From Trebouxia sp. TZW2008 (lineage: Eukaryota > Chlorophyta > Trebouxiophyceae > Trebouxiales > Trebouxiaceae), in the NCBI GenBank assembly GCA_002118135.1, contig BDIU01000082.1, positions 124,001 through 188,000 of the forward strand: a DNA stretch of 64,000 bases, read 5' to 3'. The position numbers and the translations under genes were made by a program. Under the pieces are notes generated by a model, which saw nothing but the letters and a program-made list of their open reading frames with translations, was not told where the DNA came from and did no database searches. How positions within the stretch are numbered: position 1 is the first letter of the stretch; every line of letters begins with the position of its first letter. Positions 58,501 through 64,000 of this stretch are shown piece after piece.

Positions 58501-61500
58501 ATGTATCGGACGATTGGCGGCTCGTCAGGACCCCTGTTGTGGCTCCTCAGTTCAGCGTTGTCGCCGTTCAAGTCGGCGGAACGGCAGACAATCTTGCCAA
58601 CAGGTGAGTTCACTCACCGACATGTCCGAACTCCTGTAGCGTTTTGGGGCGATATTTACAGGCTTGCTCATCCTTTGGACCGCTGATCTCTGTTCAGAGG
58701 TGATTTGTGTGACTCGTGCAGGCAGTAAACCTGTGCCTGCAACGCCTAAACAAGAGATTGACAGAGCTTTGCAAAAGCTTGCAGCTTCAAAACAGCAATG
58801 GGTGCAGCAGCCCTGCTCAAAAAGAGCAGCTTTGCTGCGGAGTTGCATCCAACATACTCTGGCAGTGAGCATTTCGCCACTTTGTCGACTATTTGGGGTT
58901 CAGCATCCCATGCACTGCTGCAATTTAAGCAGTGCATGCCTTGATAGCCTTAGTATCCTGTCATATCTAATGCGTTTCAGTCCTTTGCTGAGATGCTCTC
59001 AGGCGCAGCTGGAATCAACTTGAAGAAGGTATATGCATGCCCATACCCTTGCCGGCATCCTGATGTGGTAGCAATGCTTGTACACTCTTATCTATCTGCA
59101 GTGTTGGCAAGGGTAACAAGTCCCGAGGTCATTCACCTGTTAATTGACTTGATAAATGAGGTCAATAACGTCCTGCGGATGGATTTGCCTCATTTTGCAG
59201 TGCAGGTCAATAGGTCCGGGGGTCAACCTGTTGATTAACTTATTAACTGAGGTTAATAGCCTCCCCAAAACTTATTAAGGGTTAACAAACCAACACTGTC
59301 TATCTGAGCATCTAGAAGCAGACACATCATCAGGAAAAGGTCATGTCATGCTGACAGGGCATACTGCATCCGTTCCCCTTTTTGCTATGGACACACAATT
59401 CTCAAGCTGCAGTTGAGCTGTGATGAGCTAAGCACAACAGTTGGTGATCATTGTTGGTCTCAGTGATTGATTTGAGTGACTGTAGACATGAGTGTGACAT
59501 GGATCCTGACTTGACTTTGTGACAATCAGCTACAGTACAAACAGTCTGTGCGGACATCTACTGGGTCTCTCGTATACTTATTTCGGATGATGTCCTGTTG
59601 CCCCCCTGTGGGATCTCTCAGAAGATATTAAATTCAAACTGTGAACAGTAAGCAGATTGTGTACCTTCTGCAGGTGAGTGAGGAAGCAATTGATGAGACA
59701 GTGAGGGTCAAAGGCGCATACAGCACGGGCAAAGCTGAAGAGACGTAAGCCTGTGTCCTGTAGCTTCATGCATTGACAATGTTGCACAGGCACAGCTAAA
59801 AACCCTGAAGCTTGCATGCTGCAAAGCTTCATGCATTGATGAACGTTGCACAGGCAAGCTGAAGAAACGTAAACCTATATTTCGTAGCTTCATGCTTTGA
59901 TAGATGTTGCACAGGCAGAGCTCAAGAGACAGAATCTTGCACGCTGTGAAGCTTCATACGATTGTGACAGAATGCATATGTATGGGTGTTTCTATACAGG
60001 CTTCTGGGTGTGTGCTTGACATCCCCAAACATGCTGCCTTGTGCATCTGTCAAACCTAAGCTTTTTCTCTTTCTTGATGTTCATTGGCTTTGACAGGTGT
60101 AGATTGGGGCTAGTTTCTGCTGTGTCCTCAACCTGTAGTGTATGGATCTTGTTTGTGATGGTTCCTGACCCACAGTGCTTGCGTGTAAATTTGGCGGAAG
60201 TGCAAAATTCAGCATACCCAAGTACAGAGCTAGAACCAGGTACGCACTTCACCACAGGCACATGTGATTCACATGTAACTCATTGGTGACTGATGATGGT
60301 CCTCTTGGTTATGCCTTACAGAGATGAGGAAATCAGCAGAGGCAATGGATGCCAGAGGCCAGTCCCAACCACATGCCTTGGACCTCAGGCCCATGTGGCT
60401 GCACGTGACTATCATACGACTAACACATGACTGATGATGTTCAGGATGATCTCTATGGTGATGATCACAGAGATGCGGGAATTGGCAGAGGCAATAGATG
60501 CCAAAGGCCAGTCCCAGTCACATGCCCTGAACGTCACGCCCGTGTGGCTGCATGTGACAATCACATGTTTGATACATGACTGATGATGTTTAGGATGATC
60601 TACATGGTGATGATCACAGAGATGCGGGAATTGGCAGAAGCAATGGACGCTGAGGGCCAGCCCCAGCCACATGCCCTGTATCAGAGGGCAGGTGGGCAAT
60701 GGGTGGCTGATGTGTTCCCACTGGGGCTTGAGGGCATTCTGTATGGGGGCTTCAAGGGAGAACTTTGGATGGAGCCAGGCAAGGAACCCACCCAGGTACA
60801 GAGCTGCTTCATCAGCACACATCATGCTGGGCTAGCCATTTGTCCTTGTTTGAAACTTTGCTGAACCTGAGAAGCCTGTCTTCCAACCTGATTGCTCACT
60901 CACCTTCTACTTGTGCCAGAAAGGTTCAGAGTCTTGAGTGTCTTGTTTCACACAGGGAGCCATCTACAGGACTAAGGCCAAGGGCATGAAATTAAAGGGT
61001 GGAGTGGCTTTGGTATTAGGTGCTGGCAATCAAGGTTCGGTTGTGGCAGGAGACATTCTGTACAAGCTGATCCATGAAGATGAGGTAGTGATTGTGAAGA
61101 CCAATCCAGTCAATGAATACGTTGGCAGACACCTGGAGTAAGCCTCATTTCTCTTTTCCTATATTTTCACTGAGCTCCTCTGTACCTTTGCTGGCCTGTT
61201 TTTGTCTCTCTTTCTTCTATATTTTGTTGAATGAAGACGAAGTGGTGTTTGTCAAGACCAATCCAGTCGTGGTGGCAGACACCGGGGGTAAACCTCATTT
61301 CTCCTCCTTCTCTTCTTTTTCACCAAGCCTCCTCATTTTACCTGTCATGGCCTTTTACGTCTCTCTTTTCTTTCAAATTGCTCCATGGAGATGAAGTGAT
61401 GATTCTCAAGACTAAGCCGGTCAATGAATATGTTGGCGGACACCTCGAACAAGCCTCCTTTCCGCTTCTTCTTCTTTTTCTACCAAGTCTCGTGTATTTG

Positions 61501-62392
61501 CCTCTTATAGCCTGTTTGCTTTGACGCTAGACAAGTTGCCATGCATTGCTGGGAGAAATCCCAGCAGCAATGCATTTGGGCATGGTTTGATGCTTGAAAT
61601 TATTGCAAAAGAAGATGGTGCACTATCAGCAAACTGAAGGACTATAGGAGATCATGACAAATGTGCATTCTAGTGCTCAAGCTGGCGTATACATACATGT
61701 GTCACCTTCGTTAAGGCATGGGAACAGGGTCATACTACTTGCTGTTCTGCAGACAAGTGTTCATGCCCTTTACTGATGAAGGACACCTGGCGTTTGTGTT
61801 CAGTGGCGGTGAGGAAAGGAAACAACCATGCAGTCACCCTGTAGTAGTCTCAACCACCAATTTGCCAGGGTTTGAGCCCATCTGCCAGGGTTTGACGTGA
61901 TCTGCCAAAGTACAACTCAATTTGCTCATGTCGACCCAGTCATTGCTGTTCTGTCCTGCAGGCAGGTGTTTAAGCCCTTCATAGATGAGGGCTACCTGGC
62001 TTTTGTGTACGGTGGTGGTGAGGAAGGAAAGTATCTGTGCAACCACCCAACAGTGGAAAGCATTCACCTGACAGGCTCAGAGGCAACCTATGACGCCATT
62101 GTGTGGGGTCCTGGCAACCCTAAGGTAGGTTGATCAGCTGTCTGTCCATGAATGTGTATATCTGAGGTGCTGTGCTGCCCAAGGGCATCCAGTGAGGCAA
62201 GCTGACTGCTTTCTGACTGCACTTCTGTCTGTCTCTTTGACTGTCTGTCTGTCTGTCCAACTTGTCCATTCGCCTGTTTGTTTGTCTGTGCATCAGTGAT
62301 GCTCAGAGGCAAGCTATGATGCCATTGTGTGGGGCGCTGGCAACCCGAAGGTCGGGTCAACAGCTCTGTCTCTCTCTGTCTGCCTGTCTGCC

Positions 62393-62423
<31 letters not shown>

Positions 62424-63866
62424 AATCTATGATGCCATAGCAGACCGTTGGTAGCAATCAAGCTGGGCTTTGCAGGAGGCTCACAACGTTGTTTCAGACA
62501 ATTGTCTGCTTGCTGACTGCAAAGATGCAGAAAGGGATCTGGTAACATTCTTTTCATTGTTCTCCTTACAGAATCAAGAACATGTGAGTGGGACCTTGAT
62601 GAGGACAATCGATTTGCTTGCTGACTGGTCTGTGTTCTGCAGACAGGAGTGCCTCAACAGACAAGAGAGGAGACAGCTGAGCTGGGTTGTGTGACACTCT
62701 ACATGTGTGTCGAGGCAATTGGAGTGCAGCAGACCTCGACTACCATGCAGGCACTGTTGTGTTGGGCACGATATGTAATTGTAATTAGCAACAGAAAAAC
62801 CAGAATCAGCCTGAAAAGAGCTGGCTTGCTCACTCACAGTGCTGTGTTCTGCAGACTGGAGTTCCTCAACAGACGAGAGAGGTGACAGCCAAGCTGGGTT
62901 GTGTCACTCCCTACATTGTGTGCCCAGACAATTGGAGTGCAGCAGACCTCGACTACGATGCAGGCACTGTTGTGTTGGGCATGATATGTAATTATAATCA
63001 GCAACACCAAAAAACAGAATCAACCTGAAAAGAGCGGGTTTGCTTACTCACAGTGCTGTGTTGTGCAGACAGGAGTGCCTCAACAGACAAGAGAGGTGAC
63101 AGCCGAGCTGGGTTGCGTCACGCCCTACATCGTGTGCCCCGGCAACTGGAGTGCAGCAGACCTAGACTACCATGCAGGCACTGTTGTGTCAGGCATGACT
63201 CACAATGCTGGTCACAATTGCCTCAAGGCGGAAGTGCTGATCCTGGACCAAGACTGGCCTCAAAGGGGGGCATTCCTGGATGCCCTCAGGTACGTTGTTC
63301 CCTGCTTTTGAGGTTGCAACTCCTGAAAGGCTTTGTTTGGGATGGCTCTGTTGTATTGGGTGCGATTGAGAGTGCCAGTCACGACTGCCTCAAGGCAGAA
63401 GTGCTTATACTGGAGTGGAACTGGCCTCAAAGGGGGCATTGCTTGATGCCCTCAGGTGTGTAGTGACCTTTTTGTGTGATTGTAACTGCAAAACAAATCT
63501 AATCTGGCCAGTACTGTTGTGTTGGGCATGACCCACAATGCTGGTCACAGCTGCGTCAAGGCAGAGGTGCTGATCCTGGATCATGATTGGCCGCAGCGAG
63601 GAGTCTTTGTGGATGCTCTCAGGTATGGTGTCACCTGGTTGCAAACCCAACGCTTGCGAGGCAAATGACACCCTGATGCAAATGTTGTGTCAGGCATGAC
63701 ACACAATGCCGTTCACAACTGCCTCAATGCAGAGATGCTGCCACAGTCCTGGCAAGAGAGCGTCGGACAAGGAAAGTCAAAAGGGTCGCAGTCTACCCCA
63801 GAAGTGATGCAAAGTTCCAGCGCTCCCAGCAAGCCTTCCAGACTACAGCAGAGCACATCACAGGAA
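58501..63866 (+). CDS. Aldehyde-dehydrogenase-superfamily protein, 3' end off window
   Basis: Member of an ALDH-fold family (about 560 aa) that I recognise mainly from bacteria; substrate unknown. Exons: 58501-58603, 58722-58864, 59674-59744, 60594-60795, 60956-61137, 61962-62124, 63069-63289, 63757-63866, with phases joining. A further frame (63919-64000) stays open to the edge but is unproved. Motifs: GGVALVLGAGNQGS in the dinucleotide fold, VVIVKTNPVNEYVG, FVYGGGEEGKYLC, ESIHLTGSEATYDAIVWG, catalytic-Glu region TAELGCVTPYIV, and catalytic Cys in NAGHNCLKAEVLIL, then VAVYPRSDAKFQ. A 48-base in-frame candidate exon (58981-59028) fits phase but not the family and is left out. The acceptor before 63757 (CAAG) is weak. 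It is divergent from PGAP1. Echoes surround most exons. Confidence 0.82.
59835..60545 (+). repeat. Echoes near ALDH-like exons 59674-59744 and 60594-60795
   Basis: 3'-half copies of the first (GKAEET plus donor) near 59750-59940. Two 5'-half copies of the second (EMRE.AEAMDA codons) at 60305-60405 and 60435-60545, upstream of it. Confidence 0.85.
61220..61815 (+). repeat. Echoes between ALDH-like exons 60956-61137 and 61962-62124
   Basis: Two 3'-half copies of the former (EDEVV..KTNPV, NEYVGGHLE) at 61220-61300 and 61383-61455, then one 5'-half copy of the latter (QVFMPFTDEGHLAFV) at 61745-61815. A 3'-half copy of the latter follows at 62295-62355. Confidence 0.9.
62360..62425. repeat. (TCTG)n microsatellite
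   Basis: Long run of CTGT/CTGC units in an ALDH-like intron. Confidence 0.95.
62635..62995 (+). repeat. 5'-half echoes of ALDH-like exon 63069-63289
   Basis: Two ~210 bp units with acceptor, QTREVTAELGCVT-like codons and DLDYHAGTVV, upstream of the intact exon. Confidence 0.93.
63335..63745 (+). repeat. 3'-half echoes of ALDH-like exon 63069-63289
   Basis: Three copies of the catalytic-Cys segment (GHNCLKAEVLIL variants) near 63335-63455, 63505-63625 and 63687-63740, the first two with the donor, downstream of the intact exon. Confidence 0.92.
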
Positions 63867-64000
63867 GTACTTTCTGAACCATGTTTATGTTATCTATATT
63901 GCTTGTGCAGGAGAGCTGTGGACAAGGCGAGGCAACACGTGGCCTTCTAGCTCACTCAACAAAAGGAACAGGAGATCAGAGCCCTACAGAAATGTTTGGG

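Noticed and set aside
58981..59028. In-frame 48-base candidate exon of the ALDH-like gene
   Set aside because: Splice sites and phase fit, but the sequence has no counterpart in the family and the gene joins well without it.

Overview
The window is nuclear DNA of an intron-rich photosynthetic-lineage eukaryote, most likely a green alga. This is inferred from plant-type ABCA transporters, a UNE2-like plant MFS carrier, a plant-style CENH3, and dense GT-AG introns whose acceptors are nearly always TGCAG. The exact lineage cannot be read from the sequence. I see no bacterial operons, tRNA, rRNA or CRISPR arrays.

Layout. 68-12541 (-): an ATH-type ABCA half transporter, 19 exons, 3' end off the window. 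13011-29876 (+): a second, ABCA2-like half transporter, complete, 19 exons, 1026 aa. The two start head to head, 469 bp apart. 30756-33054 (-): a five-exon centromeric histone H3 (CENH3). 34958-42782 (-): a UNE2-like major facilitator. 43375-45376 (+): an NAT9-type acetyltransferase, seven exons. 46005-47810 (+): an intronless F-box-like/leucine-rich protein. 48562-57991 (-): a PGAP1-type GPI inositol-deacylase. 58501 to the right edge (+): an aldehyde-dehydrogenase-superfamily protein, 3' incomplete. Divergent pairs share 470-600 bp promoter regions.

The outstanding feature is not a gene. Most introns of the long genes carry tandem, decaying partial copies of the neighbouring exon, here called 'exon echoes'; I can read several dozen. 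They obey a polarity rule. Copies holding the 5' half of an exon (acceptor, no donor) lie upstream of the intact exon. Copies holding the 3' half (donor, no acceptor) lie downstream. This is what tandem duplications with one breakpoint inside an exon would give, with exon definition hiding the half-exons from splicing. One pair of units (36181-36420 and 36481-36720) differs at only 3 of 240 bases, so the process looks recent.

Other elements: three copies of a ~140 bp interspersed repeat, two further repeat pairs, a GC-rich palindromic insert resembling algal organelle repeats (26200-26660), and at least four GC-AG introns.

The genes do not form one pathway. Two are lipid/solute ABC exporters, one a secondary carrier, one an ER GPI-anchor remodelling enzyme, one a chromatin protein, and the rest enzymes or an adaptor. 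The exon joins given here were worked out by hand from splice sites, reading phase and remembered family sequences.
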